A stretch of 64,000 bases of DNA from Oceanicola sp. 502str15 (lineage in GTDB: Bacteria; Pseudomonadota; Alphaproteobacteria; Rhodobacterales; Rhodobacteraceae): positions 2,666,001 to 2,730,000 of the forward strand of contig NZ_WYDQ01000001.1 in the NCBI RefSeq assembly GCF_024105635.1. The letters are read 5' to 3'. Position 1 is the stretch's first letter; every line of letters starts with the position of its first letter. Positions 16,890 to 24,559 of this stretch are shown one piece after another. Under the pieces are notes generated by a model. The model had not been told where the DNA came from. It worked only from the letters and a program-made list of their open reading frames with translations, and ran no database searches. Both the position numbers and the translations under genes were made by a program.

Positions 16890-16985
16890 AATCGCGCGGG
16901 CGGGGCGAGGCTCAGGGGAGGCGCCTGCTTCGAGCAGCCGCCCCCGGCCTCACCCCGCCCGGCATCCCCCGTGCCACGCCCTGTT

Positions 16986-17053
16986 CATTTTCTTGCCGAA
17001 AATATCCAATCCCGCCGCCGCAGCCCGCGCCGCCATCCGCAGCAGGGCACCCG
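16986..17053. repeat. ~68-bp direct repeat, copy A (3' side of dnaE2)
   Basis: It begins CATTTTCTTGCCGAAAATA and ends GCAGCAGGGCACCCG. It aligns along its whole length with 20138-20204, in the same orientation and with only small indels and substitutions. The first 20 bases form a weak TTTTC/GAAAA hairpin. It starts 35 nt beyond the dnaE2 stop. Confidence 0.75.
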
Positions 17054-17087
17054 CCCCGCTCCAAACCCGCGCCCGTCCGTTTCGCCC

Positions 17088-20063
17088 TCACACCCGGCTC
17101 GTCTCGCACCTCTTGCCCCCGGCCTCCCAGCTATCCTGCCGCAGGCTGAACCCGCGCCCCTCCCCGGCCCCGGTCGCGCCCACCCGCGCGCCCGGCTCCG
17201 GCGTCAGCACCGCCCGCAGCAGCCCCACCGGATGCGCCCGCAGGCTCAGCCGCATCGCCACGTAATCCTCCACCACCTCTTCCCCCAGGCTCATCTGCGG
17301 CAGGTTCGCCACCGCCTCGGCAATCCCCTCGCCCTCCAGCGCCCCGGCAAACAGCGGCAGCGGCGCGTCGCCATGCAGCGCCTTCGCCTCCCAGAGCGCC
17401 TCGCGCCGGCTCAGCCCCAGCCCGGCAAAGGCATCGGCCTCCGCCAGCGCCTCCATCAGGCGCGGCGCCACCCCGGCCCGCCGCCACACCGCCGCCACGT
17501 CGAGGTAGCCATTGCCCCGCGCCGCACAGATCCACCGCGCCTCCTCCTCGCGCATCGCCTTGATCTGCCGAAACCCCAGCCGCAGCGCCAGCCTGCCGCC
17601 CGCGCCCGGCTCCATCGTGTTGTCCCAGTAGCTCTCGTTGATATCGACCGGCCGCACCTCGACCCCATGCTCGCGGGCGTCCCGCACGATCTGCGCCGGG
17701 GCATAAAACCCCATCGGCTGGGCATTGAGCAGCGCGCAGGCAAAGATGCCGGGGTGGTGGCGCTTCAGCCATGCGCTGGCATAGACCAGCAGCGCAAAGC
17801 TCGCCGCGTGGCTCTCGGGAAAGCCGTAGGAGCCGAATCCCTCGATCTGGCCAAAGCAGCGGGCGGCGAAGTCCTCGTCATAGCCGTTCTTCCGCATCCC
17901 CTTCATGAACCGCTCGCGAAAGTCGCTCACCCGCCCGAGCTTCTTGAAGGTCGCCAGCGCCCGGCGCAGCTGGTCGGCCTCATCGGGCGAAAACCCGGCG
18001 CCGATGATCGCGATCTGCATCGCCTGTTCCTGAAACAGCGGCACCCCCAGCGTCTTGGCCAGCACCTCGCCCAGCGCGTCGGACGGAAACTCCACCTTCT
18101 CCTCCCCGTTCCGCCGCCGCAGGAACGGGTGCACCATGTCGCCCTGAATCGGCCCGGGGCGGATGATCGCCACTTCGATCACCAGGTCATAAAAGCAGCG
18201 CGGCCGCATCCGGGGCAGAAAGTTCATCTGCGCCCGGCTCTCCACCTGAAACACGCCAAGGCTGTCGGCGCGGCAGAGCATGTCGTAAACCTTCGGATCT
18301 TCCGGCGGCAGCGTGGCAAGGTCGAACCGCTGGCCATGATGCTCGGCCAGCAGGTCGAAGGCCTTGCGGATGCAACTCAGCATTCCCAGCGCCAGCACGT
18401 CGACCTTCAAGATGCCCAGCGTGTCGATATCGTCCTTGTCCCATGGAATGACGGTGCGGTCCTCCATCGTCGCATTCTCCACCGGCACCAGCTCATCGAG
18501 CCGCCCTTCGGTGATGATGAACCCGCCCACATGCTGGCTCAGGTGGCGCGGAAACCCCTGGATTTCCTCGATGATCTGCATCGTCAGCGCCAGCCGCCTG
18601 TCGCCCGGGTCCAGCCCCATCTCGCGCAGCCGGGCCTCCATCATCTGCCCCTTGATCGAGCCCCACCCCCAGATCTGCGAGGACATGGCCGACAGCGTAT
18701 CGTCCGAAAGTCCCATCGCCCGGCCCACCTCCCGCGTGGCCCGCTTGCCGCGATAGTGGATCACCGTGGCGCACAGCCCGGCCCGATGGCGCCCGTAGCG
18801 CTCATAGATATGCTGGATCACCTCCTCGCGCCGCTCATGCTCGAAATCCACGTCGATATCCGGCGGCTCGTCGCGCGCCTCGCTGACGAACCGCTCAAAC
18901 ACCATGGTCCCGATCTCCGGGCTCACAGAGGTGACGCCAAGGCAGTAGCACACCACCGAGTTTGCCGCCGAGCCGCGCCCCTGGCAAAGGATGCCGCGCG
19001 AGCGGGCAAACTCCACCACGTCATGCACCGTCAGGAAATAGGGCTCGTAGCCCAGCTTCCCGATCAGCTCCAACTCGTGCTCCAGCATCCCCTGCACCCG
19101 CTCCGGCGCCCCCGAGGGGTAGCGCCAGGCCAGCCCCGCCCGCGCCAACCGCGCCAGCCGCTCGCCCGCGCTCTCGCCGCCGCTCACCTCCGAGGGGTAT
19201 TCATAGCGCAGCTCATCGAGCGAAAACCGGCAACGCGCCGCCACCTCCCCCGCCCGCGCCACCGCCGCCTCGTGGCCTGCGAAAAGCCGCAGCATCTCCG
19301 CCTCCGAGCGCAGCCGCTGCTCGCCATTGGCCTGCGCGGCGCGGCCCAGCTCGTCCACCCGGCAGCCCTGCCGGATCGCGGTGAGCACATCGGCCATCCG
19401 CCGCCGCGCGCCGTGATGCATGAGCGGGCGGGCCGAGGCGACCAGCGGCAGGCCCAGCCGCGCCGCCGCCTGCGCCAGCCGGGCAATCCGCCCCGCATCG
19501 CGCCCGTCATAACGCGGCGCGGCACAGAGGCTCACCGCCCCGCCGAACCGCCGCATCAGCCGCCGCGCCACCGGCTCCCAACGGGCAACCGGATGCACCA
19601 GAAGCTCCATCCCCTCGCCCCACTCCACAAGGTCGTCCACATGCAGCAGGCAGGCGCCTTTCTCGGCCCTGAGCCGCCCGAGCGAGAGCAACCGGCAGAG
19701 CCGCCCCCAGGCCGTCCGGTCGCGCGGCAGCACCGTCGCCTGAAAGCCGCAACTCAGCACGATCCGCGCGCCCGGCAGCAGCCGCGGCACACAGTCCACA
19801 TCCGGCGAGGGCGCCCGCGCAAACCCCTCCGGGCACACCGGCCCGATCTCCCCGTCCTGCGCAATCGCCGCCCGCCGCGCCTCGACCGAACGCGCAATCT
19901 CCCGGCCCCGCTGATGCGCCCGCACGATCCCCGCAACCGAGTTCTCATCGGCAATCGCCACGGCCTCCACCCCCATCAGCCCGGCACGCTCCATCAACTC
20001 CTCGGGATGCGAGGCCCCGGTGAGAAAGGTGAAGTTCGAAGTGGCAGAGAGTTCGGCAAACAC
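17088..20063 (-). CDS. dnaE2: error-prone DNA polymerase III alpha subunit DnaE2, C-terminally shortened
   Basis: A 991-residue C-family polymerase. It has the N-terminal PHP region (FAELSATSNFTFLTGASHPEEL), the catalytic palm PDIDVDFEHERREEV, FFLTVHDVVEFARSRGILCQ upstream of it, and thumb/finger regions through LGEEVVEDYVAMRLSLRAHP. It copies damaged DNA with ImuB in the SOS mutasome. Family members run to about 1,080 residues and end in an OB-fold domain; here the protein stops soon after LRAHPVGLLRA with an unrelated tail, so that domain is missing. The start is GTG at 20063 with AAGGA upstream and a LexA-like box 23 nt before it. Confidence 0.93.
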   Translation of the reverse strand: MFAELSATSNFTFLTGASHPEELMERAGLMGVEAVAIADENSVAGIVRAHQRGREIARSVEARRAAIAQDGEIGPVCPEGFARAPSPDVDCVPRLLPGARIVLSCGFQATVLPRDRTAWGRLCRLLSLGRLRAEKGACLLHVDDLVEWGEGMELLVHPVARWEPVARRLMRRFGGAVSLCAAPRYDGRDAGRIARLAQAAARLGLPLVASARPLMHHGARRRMADVLTAIRQGCRVDELGRAAQANGEQRLRSEAEMLRLFAGHEAAVARAGEVAARCRFSLDELRYEYPSEVSGGESAGERLARLARAGLAWRYPSGAPERVQGMLEHELELIGKLGYEPYFLTVHDVVEFARSRGILCQGRGSAANSVVCYCLGVTSVSPEIGTMVFERFVSEARDEPPDIDVDFEHERREEVIQHIYERYGRHRAGLCATVIHYRGKRATREVGRAMGLSDDTLSAMSSQIWGWGSIKGQMMEARLREMGLDPGDRRLALTMQIIEEIQGFPRHLSQHVGGFIITEGRLDELVPVENATMEDRTVIPWDKDDIDTLGILKVDVLALGMLSCIRKAFDLLAEHHGQRFDLATLPPEDPKVYDMLCRADSLGVFQVESRAQMNFLPRMRPRCFYDLVIEVAIIRPGPIQGDMVHPFLRRRNGEEKVEFPSDALGEVLAKTLGVPLFQEQAMQIAIIGAGFSPDEADQLRRALATFKKLGRVSDFRERFMKGMRKNGYDEDFAARCFGQIEGFGSYGFPESHAASFALLVYASAWLKRHHPGIFACALLNAQPMGFYAPAQIVRDAREHGVEVRPVDINESYWDNTMEPGAGGRLALRLGFRQIKAMREEEARWICAARGNGYLDVAAVWRRAGVAPRLMEALAEADAFAGLGLSRREALWEAKALHGDAPLPLFAGALEGEGIAEAVANLPQMSLGEEVVEDYVAMRLSLRAHPVGLLRAVLTPEPGARVGATGAGEGRGFSLRQDSWEAGGKRCETSRV

Positions 20064-20085
20064 GGGCGATTCCTTCGCCCCATAT

Positions 20086-20100
20086 TTTCACGTTTTGTTC
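20086..20100 (-). promoter_or_regulatory. degenerate LexA box upstream of dnaE2
   Basis: On the plus strand the site reads TTTC-ACGTTTT-GTTC, seven of eight matches to GTTC-N7-GTTC, 23-37 nt before the dnaE2 GTG. Its position agrees with known damage induction of dnaE2 genes. Confidence 0.6.
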
Positions 20101-20137
20101 TCACGCTCAACGGGGGCCGCCACACGCCATCCCGCTG

Positions 20138-20204
20138 CATTTTCTTGCTGAAAATACTCCATCCCGCCCCCTCCGCCCGCGCCACATCGGCAGCAGGGCA
20201 CCCG
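20138..20204. repeat. ~67-bp direct repeat, copy B (5' side of dnaE2)
   Basis: It reads CATTTTCTTGCTGAAAATAC and ends GCAGCAGGGCACCCG, matching copy A at 16986-17053. Together the two copies enclose dnaE2 and its promoter. The core alone recurs at 40412-40433. Confidence 0.75.
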
Positions 20205-20225
20205 TAGGGCGGGATTTATCCCGCC
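20204..20225. repeat. dispersed palindrome, GGCGGGAT-TT-ATCCCGCC copy
   Basis: Same family as 12769 and 22617, with a compensated base change in both arms, which indicates that pairing is conserved. The yaiI stop codon lies inside it. Confidence 0.7.
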
Positions 20226-20662
20226 GCCCGAAGGGCCCGGTCCAGCCCGTCGACAAAGCGCGCCCTGTCGGCCTTCGAAAACGGCTTTGCGCCGCCGCCC
20301 TGCTTCAGCGGGTTCGCCGCGCGCAGGTCGGTCATCAGGTCGCGCGTGGCCAGCGCCGCCCCCATGTTGCGCGGGGTCAGCCGCTCGCCATCGGGCTTCA
20401 CCACCAGCGCTCCGGCCTCCACGCAGCGCGCGGCAAGCGGGATATCGGCGGTCACCACCACGTCGCCCTTGCCCGCGTTCTCGGCAATGAAGTCATCGGC
20501 CACGTCCAGCCCCTCGCTGACATAGACCACCTCCACCAACGGGTTCTCGCTCGGGCGCAGCCCGCCGTTGCACACGATCTTCACCGCCACCTTCACCCGG
20601 CTGGCCACCTGCTCCACCTCGGCCTTCACCGGGCAGGCATCTCCGTCGACCCAGATCGTCAC
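20216..20662 (-). CDS. yaiI: YaiI/YqxD (UPF0178) family protein
   Basis: A 148-residue protein with the family's NYN/PIN-like start [18 protein letters not shown], the conserved [25 protein letters not shown] and a C-terminal [12 protein letters not shown]. The acidic cluster suggests a metal-dependent nuclease fold, but the function is not established. The start is GTG in a GTGA overlap with the fghA stop, so the two genes are coupled. Confidence 0.9.
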   Translation of the reverse strand: MTIWVDGDACPVKAEVEQVASRVKVAVKIVCNGGLRPSENPLVEVVYVSEGLDVADDFIAENAGKGDVVVTADIPLAARCVEAGALVVKPDGERLTPRNMGAALATRDLMTDLRAANPLKQGGGAKPFSKADRARFVDGLDRALRAAG

Positions 20663-21486
20663 TTTGCCCAGAGCGCCTCGGCATGAAAGCCCACGTGCTC
20701 CTCCATGAAGCTGGAGACAAAGAAATACGAATGGTCATAGCCCTTCTGCATCCGGAAGATCCCCTCCTGCCGCCGCGCCGCCATCGCCTCGGCCAGCGCC
20801 TCGGGCTTCAGCAGCTCCAGAAACTGGTCATCCCCGCCCTGGTCCACCAGCACCGGCCCGTCAAAACCTCTCTCGCGCATCAGCAGCGTCGAATCATGAG
20901 CCTCCCAGCCACTCTCACCCAGATAGGCGCCAAGCTGCTTCCTGCCCCAGTCGCTCTGGCTCGGATGGGCAATCGGCGCGAAGGCCGACACACTCGCAAA
21001 CCGCCCGGGCAGAGACATCGCCAGCGTCAGTGCCCCGTGGCCGCCCATCGAATGGCCGGTGATGCCCTGCCGCTCCATATCCACCGCAAACTCGGCACCG
21101 ATCAGCGCGGGCAGCTCCTCGGCCACATAGTCCCACATCCTGAAGTGCTTCGCCCAAGGCTCCTGCGTGGCATTCACGTAAAACCCCGCGCCTTTGCCAA
21201 GGTCATAGGCCTCATCATCCGCCACATCCTCGCCGCGCGGGGAGGTGTCGGGGAAGACCAGCGCAATCCCCTGCTCCGCGGCCCAGCCCTGCGCGCCCGC
21301 CTTGGTCATCGCGTTCTCATGGGTGCAGGTCAGCCCGCTGAGATACCACAGCACCGGCACCGGCCCGTCGCGCGCCTCTTCCGGCAGGAACAGCCCGAAG
21401 GTCATGTCGCACCCGCAGGCCTCCGAGCCATGCCGGTACACGCCCTGAACCCCGCCGAACGCCCTGTTTTCCGCAACCGTTTCCAT
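20659..21486 (-). CDS. fghA: S-formylglutathione hydrolase
   Basis: A 275-residue alpha/beta hydrolase of the esterase D type that cleaves S-formylglutathione to formate and glutathione, the step after AdhC (2491-3618). It has the family start [20 protein letters not shown], the nucleophile elbow [11 protein letters not shown] and a C-terminal histidine in [18 protein letters not shown] sits before the ATG at 21486; the longer upstream frame is not needed. It is divergent from the small secreted gene at 21683. Confidence 0.94.
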   Translation of the reverse strand: METVAENRAFGGVQGVYRHGSEACGCDMTFGLFLPEEARDGPVPVLWYLSGLTCTHENAMTKAGAQGWAAEQGIALVFPDTSPRGEDVADDEAYDLGKGAGFYVNATQEPWAKHFRMWDYVAEELPALIGAEFAVDMERQGITGHSMGGHGALTLAMSLPGRFASVSAFAPIAHPSQSDWGRKQLGAYLGESGWEAHDSTLLMRERGFDGPVLVDQGGDDQFLELLKPEALAEAMAARRQEGIFRMQKGYDHSYFFVSSFMEEHVGFHAEALWAK

Positions 21487-21584
21487 CTGCCCGCTCTCCT
21501 CTTGCCGCGCTGTCGGGGCGACTATCCCGGCCCCCTGCCCGAATGTCCACCGTGCGCGGATGCAGGGGCTCCCGGGCAAAAAAG

Positions 21585-21659
21585 TGAACCAAGCGGTTCA
21601 GAAACCCCTTGCAAAACGAACCGAACAGTTTAGATACCCTTCTGAACCGAGTGGTTCAG
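21585..21659 (+). promoter_or_regulatory. promoter with three TetR-like inverted repeats
   Basis: Three related sites: TGAACC-AAGC-GGTTCA (21585-21600), GAACC-GAAC-AGTTT (21618-21631, imperfect) and CTGAACCGAGTGGTTCAG (21642-21659, 7-bp arms). The middle one sits between a possible -35 TTGCAA (21609) and -10 TAGATA (21631). The tetR-family gene 300 nt downstream is the natural candidate repressor. Confidence 0.65.
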
Positions 21660-21682
21660 TTCAGATTCGAAAGGATAAACCG

Positions 21683-21886
21683 ATGCTCCGCATCTCCGCC
21701 CTCACCGTTCTCATCGCCCTCGGCGCGTCCCTTCAGGCTGCCAACGCAGGCAGCTTCGGGGTCGACCTGCCGCGCGTGACCTTCACCAGCGCCGCCACCG
21801 CCAGCCCGACCACCCCCGAGCTGCCCGACCGCGCCTGCACCTCCCCCACCACCATCTCCACCGACGCCTGCGCTGCCTCCAGGTGA
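21683..21886 (+). CDS. small secreted protein under operator control
   Basis: A 67-residue protein. Residues 1-22 are a signal peptide (ISALTVLIALGASLQAANA), leaving a mature chain of about 45 residues, GSFGVDLPRVTFTSAATASP onward, rich in Thr, Ser and Pro and with two cysteines. I do not recognise the family. AAAGGAT precedes the ATG. Three operator-like repeats lie directly upstream and a TetR gene lies downstream, so it appears to be a tightly regulated exported product. Confidence 0.65.
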   Translation: MLRISALTVLIALGASLQAANAGSFGVDLPRVTFTSAATASPTTPELPDRACTSPTTISTDACAASR

Positions 21887-21915
21887 GCGCACCCTGCATC
21901 CCGTCACCGGCAGAA

Positions 21916-21950
21916 AGTTCCGGCAGGGCCCGCATTGCCTTGCCGGAACT
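21916..21950 (+). terminator. 10-bp hairpin after small secreted gene
   Basis: AGTTCCGGCA and TGCCGGAACT form a perfect stem with a 15-nt loop, 30 nt after the stop codon. There is no T-tract, so it may be an attenuator or mRNA-end structure rather than a strong terminator. Confidence 0.4.
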
Positions 21951-21964
21951 AAACTGTCTGGTTT
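21951..21964 (+). promoter_or_regulatory. AAAC-N6-GTTT repeat upstream of tetR-family gene
   Basis: AAACTGTCTGGTTT lies 29 nt before the TetR start and overlaps a TATAG stretch. It shares the AAC...GTT half-sites of the operators at 21585-21659, so autoregulation is plausible. Confidence 0.45.
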
Positions 21965-21992
21965 ATAGTTGGTCAGGGGAACGGAGTAAGAC

Positions 21993-22613
21993 ATGAACGC
22001 ACCGGCAGGTGAAATCAAACGCGGCAGAAAGTTCGATCAGGTGCTGGAAGGCGCCCGCAAGATCTTCCTGGCCGACGGATTCGAAGGCGCCAGTGTCGAC
22101 CTGATCGCCAAGGAGGCAGGCGTCTCCAAGGCCACGCTCTACAGCTATTTCCCCGACAAGGGCCTGCTGTTCATGGAGGTCGCCACCTGCGAGTGCCAGC
22201 GCCAGGCCGAGGCCGCCGTCACCCAGATCGACCCGACCCGCCCGGTGCGCGACGTGCTCCGGCTGGTGGCCGAACGGATGCAGGACTTCATGCTCTCCGA
22301 CCTCGGGCGCGGCATGTTCCGCATCTGCGTCGCCGAAAGCGGCCGCTTTCCCGAACTCGGGCAGGAGTTCTACAAGTACGGCCCCCGCTTCGTGCGCGAC
22401 AGCATCGTGCCGTTTCTGGAAAACGCCACATCCCGCGGCGAGCTGCACGATATCGAGGATTACGAGCTGGCCGCCTACCAGTTCATGGAGCTGTGCAAGG
22501 CCGAACTCTGGGTCAAATGCCTGATGGGCCTTGAATCCGAGTTCACCCCCGAGCGCCGCAAGAAGGTGATCGACGGCGCGATCGACATGTTCATGGCGCG
22601 CTACGGTACCTGA
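21993..22613 (+). CDS. TetR/AcrR-family transcriptional regulator
   Basis: A 206-residue regulator. It has an N-terminal TetR helix-turn-helix (FDQVLEGARKIFLADGFEGA, then VDLIAKEAGVSKATLYSYFPDK, about residues 15-60) and a C-terminal ligand and dimer domain of AefR-like type (LGRGMFRICVAESGRFPELG). It follows the small secreted gene in the same direction and carries a related inverted repeat in its own promoter. Its ligand is unknown. Palindromic DNA of the GGCGGGAC family starts 4 nt after the stop. Confidence 0.9.
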   Translation: MNAPAGEIKRGRKFDQVLEGARKIFLADGFEGASVDLIAKEAGVSKATLYSYFPDKGLLFMEVATCECQRQAEAAVTQIDPTRPVRDVLRLVAERMQDFMLSDLGRGMFRICVAESGRFPELGQEFYKYGPRFVRDSIVPFLENATSRGELHDIEDYELAAYQFMELCKAELWVKCLMGLESEFTPERRKKVIDGAIDMFMARYGT

Positions 22614-22616
22614 TCC

Positions 22617-22638
22617 GTAGGGCGGGACTTGTCCCGCC
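22617..22638. repeat. dispersed palindrome, GGCGGGAC-TT-GTCCCGCC copy
   Basis: GTAG plus GGCGGGACTTGTCCCGCC, identical to the copy at 12769-12790. It lies between the convergent tetR-family and idi genes, where it could act as a bidirectional terminator. Confidence 0.75.
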
Positions 22639-22661
22639 GCCCGAGGCCCGGCAGCCGGCCC

Positions 22662-23192
22662 CTACCCCGAGAAGATCCCGCGATGCTCCGCCATGTAGAT
22701 CCGCAGCCACGGGGTAAACCGCTCCGGCGCCTCTGAAATCTCTTCGGCCAGCGCCTCGAGCGTGAGCCAGCGCACGGCCTGCACCTCTGCCGGGTCGGGC
22801 GCCAGCTCGGGCACCACGTCCAGCGTGCCGCGAAACATCGCCACCACCTCGTGCTCCACCATGCCGCCGCCCACTTCGGCGCGGTATTCCACCTCGCCCA
22901 CCGGCTCCAGCGCCACGCCCGCCAGCCCCAGCTCCTCGCCCAAGCGCCGGGCGGCGCAGGCGGCATCGGGCTCGCCCCAATGCGGGTGGGTGCAACAGCT
23001 GTTCGCCCAGAGCCCCGGCGTATGGTACTTGCCCGCCGCCCGCTGCTGCACCAGCAGCCGCTCGCCGGCAAAGACAAAGACCGAAACCGCCTTGTGCCGC
23101 AGCCCCTCGCGGTGCGCGGCCAGCTTTTCCACCGGCTGCAACACCCCGTCTCTCCAGGCCGGGATCATCCCGGTTTCGCCATCCGCGCTCAT
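22662..23192 (-). CDS. idi: isopentenyl-diphosphate delta-isomerase, type I
   Basis: A 176-residue Nudix-fold enzyme that interconverts IPP and DMAPP in isoprenoid synthesis. It has the conserved RHKAVSVFVF start, the active-site LWANSCCTHPHWGE (catalytic Cys in NSCCTHP), the Nudix-derived helix AARRLGEELGL and VEHEVVAMFRG. The start at 23192 follows GGGGAG; an upstream ATG six codons away is possible. It is monocistronic here, without carotenoid genes alongside. Confidence 0.93.
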   Translation of the reverse strand: MSADGETGMIPAWRDGVLQPVEKLAAHREGLRHKAVSVFVFAGERLLVQQRAAGKYHTPGLWANSCCTHPHWGEPDAACAARRLGEELGLAGVALEPVGEVEYRAEVGGGMVEHEVVAMFRGTLDVVPELAPDPAEVQAVRWLTLEALAEEISEAPERFTPWLRIYMAEHRGIFSG

Positions 23193-23395
23193 CGCCGCTC
23201 CCCGTGTCACAGGCCCGCCTCTCTATAAAAACCGCCGCCCGCTCACAAGGGCGCAGAGGGTCGCGGCCGGGCCTGCGCGCGCGCCGTCACGGCGGCTAAC
23301 ACACCGCGTCGCCTTGTTGATTCCCAAGCCCGCGAAAAGCCGCTAGAGTTTGTTCAACGATAAACACGGCAACCACGAGCAGGCCCCCACCGCGC

Positions 23396-24412
23396 ATGAC
23401 CGCGCTGAAGGAATATCAAAGGCTGGAAAGCGTCGGCCTCTGGCAACCCACGCCCGAGGCCCAGCGCCAGAACGTCACCGTCAGTTTCGGTGACGCCTCC
23501 CTGTCGATCTCCGACGGGGCGGGCCGGGCGCTGTCGCATTGGTCGCTGGCGGCGGTCGAGCGGGTCAACCCGGGCGAGGTTCCCGCGCTCTATGCCCCCT
23601 CCGCCGAGGCGGTCGAACTGCTCGAGATCGAAGACGACACCATGATCGAGGCGGTCGAGCGGGTGCGCCAGGTCATTGCCCGGAGCCGCCCGCGCGAGGG
23701 CTGGCTGCGCCGCATCATCCTTTGGGGCGGATCGGCGGCGCTGGCCGTGGCCGCCGTGGTCTGGCTGCCCGATGCGCTCACCTCGCACACCGTCCGCGTG
23801 GTGCCCGAGCCGACCCGCGCCGCGCTGGGCGGGCAGGTGTTTCGCGCCATCGGTCGGGTCTCGGGCGCGCCCTGCCGCAGCCCCCGGGGCGATCGGGCGC
23901 TTGCCCGGCTCTACACCCGGCTGCTCGCCCCCACCAAGGGCGGCCTGCTGGTGCTGCGCGGCGGCATCCGCGATACCGTGGCCCTGCCCGGCGGCCTGAT
24001 CCTGATGAACCGGGCGCTGGTCGAAGATTACGAAAACCCCGATGTCGCCGCCGGCTACGTGCTGGCCGAGGCCGCCCGCTCGGCGCAATCCGACCCGCTC
24101 GAAAGGCTGCTCGATCACGCCGGCCTCATCGCCACCATCCGCCTGCTCACCACCGGCGAGCTGCCCGAGGCCACGCTCGATGCCTATGCCGAGGCGCTGG
24201 TGGCCGCGCCCCCCGCTGCGGTGCCCACCGAGGCCCTGCTCGACGGTTTCGAGGCGGCACGGGTCGCCTCCACCCCCTATGCCTACGCGCTGGATGTCTC
24301 CGGCGAGAGCACCCTGCCGCTGATCGAGGCCGACCCGATGCGCGGCGGCGGTGCCCAGCAGGTGCTGGCCGATGCCGACTGGGTAGCTCTCCAAGGCATC
24401 TGCGGCGAGTAG
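23396..24412 (+). CDS. membrane-anchored M48-like protein lacking the zinc motif
   Basis: A 338-residue protein. There is one transmembrane helix near residues 108-124 (IILWGGSAALAVAAVVWLP) with a cytoplasmic N-domain of about 100 residues. The C-terminal part follows the M48 (Oma1/HtpX-like) layout: RGGIRDTVALPGGLILMNRA, then DVAAGYVLAEAARSAQSDPL where active M48 proteins have HExxH. Here that segment is LAEAARS, with no histidines, so the domain is probably catalytically dead. The Shine-Dalgarno region is weak. The role could be scaffold or inhibitor; this is inference. Confidence 0.65.
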   Translation: MTALKEYQRLESVGLWQPTPEAQRQNVTVSFGDASLSISDGAGRALSHWSLAAVERVNPGEVPALYAPSAEAVELLEIEDDTMIEAVERVRQVIARSRPREGWLRRIILWGGSAALAVAAVVWLPDALTSHTVRVVPEPTRAALGGQVFRAIGRVSGAPCRSPRGDRALARLYTRLLAPTKGGLLVLRGGIRDTVALPGGLILMNRALVEDYENPDVAAGYVLAEAARSAQSDPLERLLDHAGLIATIRLLTTGELPEATLDAYAEALVAAPPAAVPTEALLDGFEAARVASTPYAYALDVSGESTLPLIEADPMRGGGAQQVLADADWVALQGICGE

Positions 24413-24480
24413 CCCGCCCGCCCCCGGCACCCGGCACCCCCACCACCCGGCACCCGCGCCAATCCCACCCCCCAAACGCG

Positions 24481-24514
24481 TCGCGCCTCGCGGGATGATC
24501 TCCGCGAGGCGCGA
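24481..24514. terminator. 12-bp perfect hairpin between convergent genes
   Basis: TCGCGCCTCGCG pairs exactly with CGCGAGGCGCGA around a 10-nt loop, in the 147-nt gap between the M48-like and SPOR genes. It is probably a bidirectional terminator; a T-rich stretch begins 25 nt later on the plus strand. Confidence 0.6.
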
Positions 24515-24559
24515 TTGCCTGTATGGTTCTGCCTGAACTCTTTTTTCTTCTTCTTGGTC

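Noticed and set aside
17088..17160. Frameshift hiding the DnaE2 OB domain
   Set aside because: No frame on the minus strand between 16890 and 17160 encodes OB-like sequence (for example VRQRPGTAKG or TLEDETG-type motifs), so a single indel would not restore it.
16971..20207. A 1,078-codon plus-strand open frame opposite dnaE2
   Set aside because: It is the complement of dnaE2, extremely rich in Arg/His/Pro with no domain, and runs across both direct repeats; typical of high-GC shadow frames.
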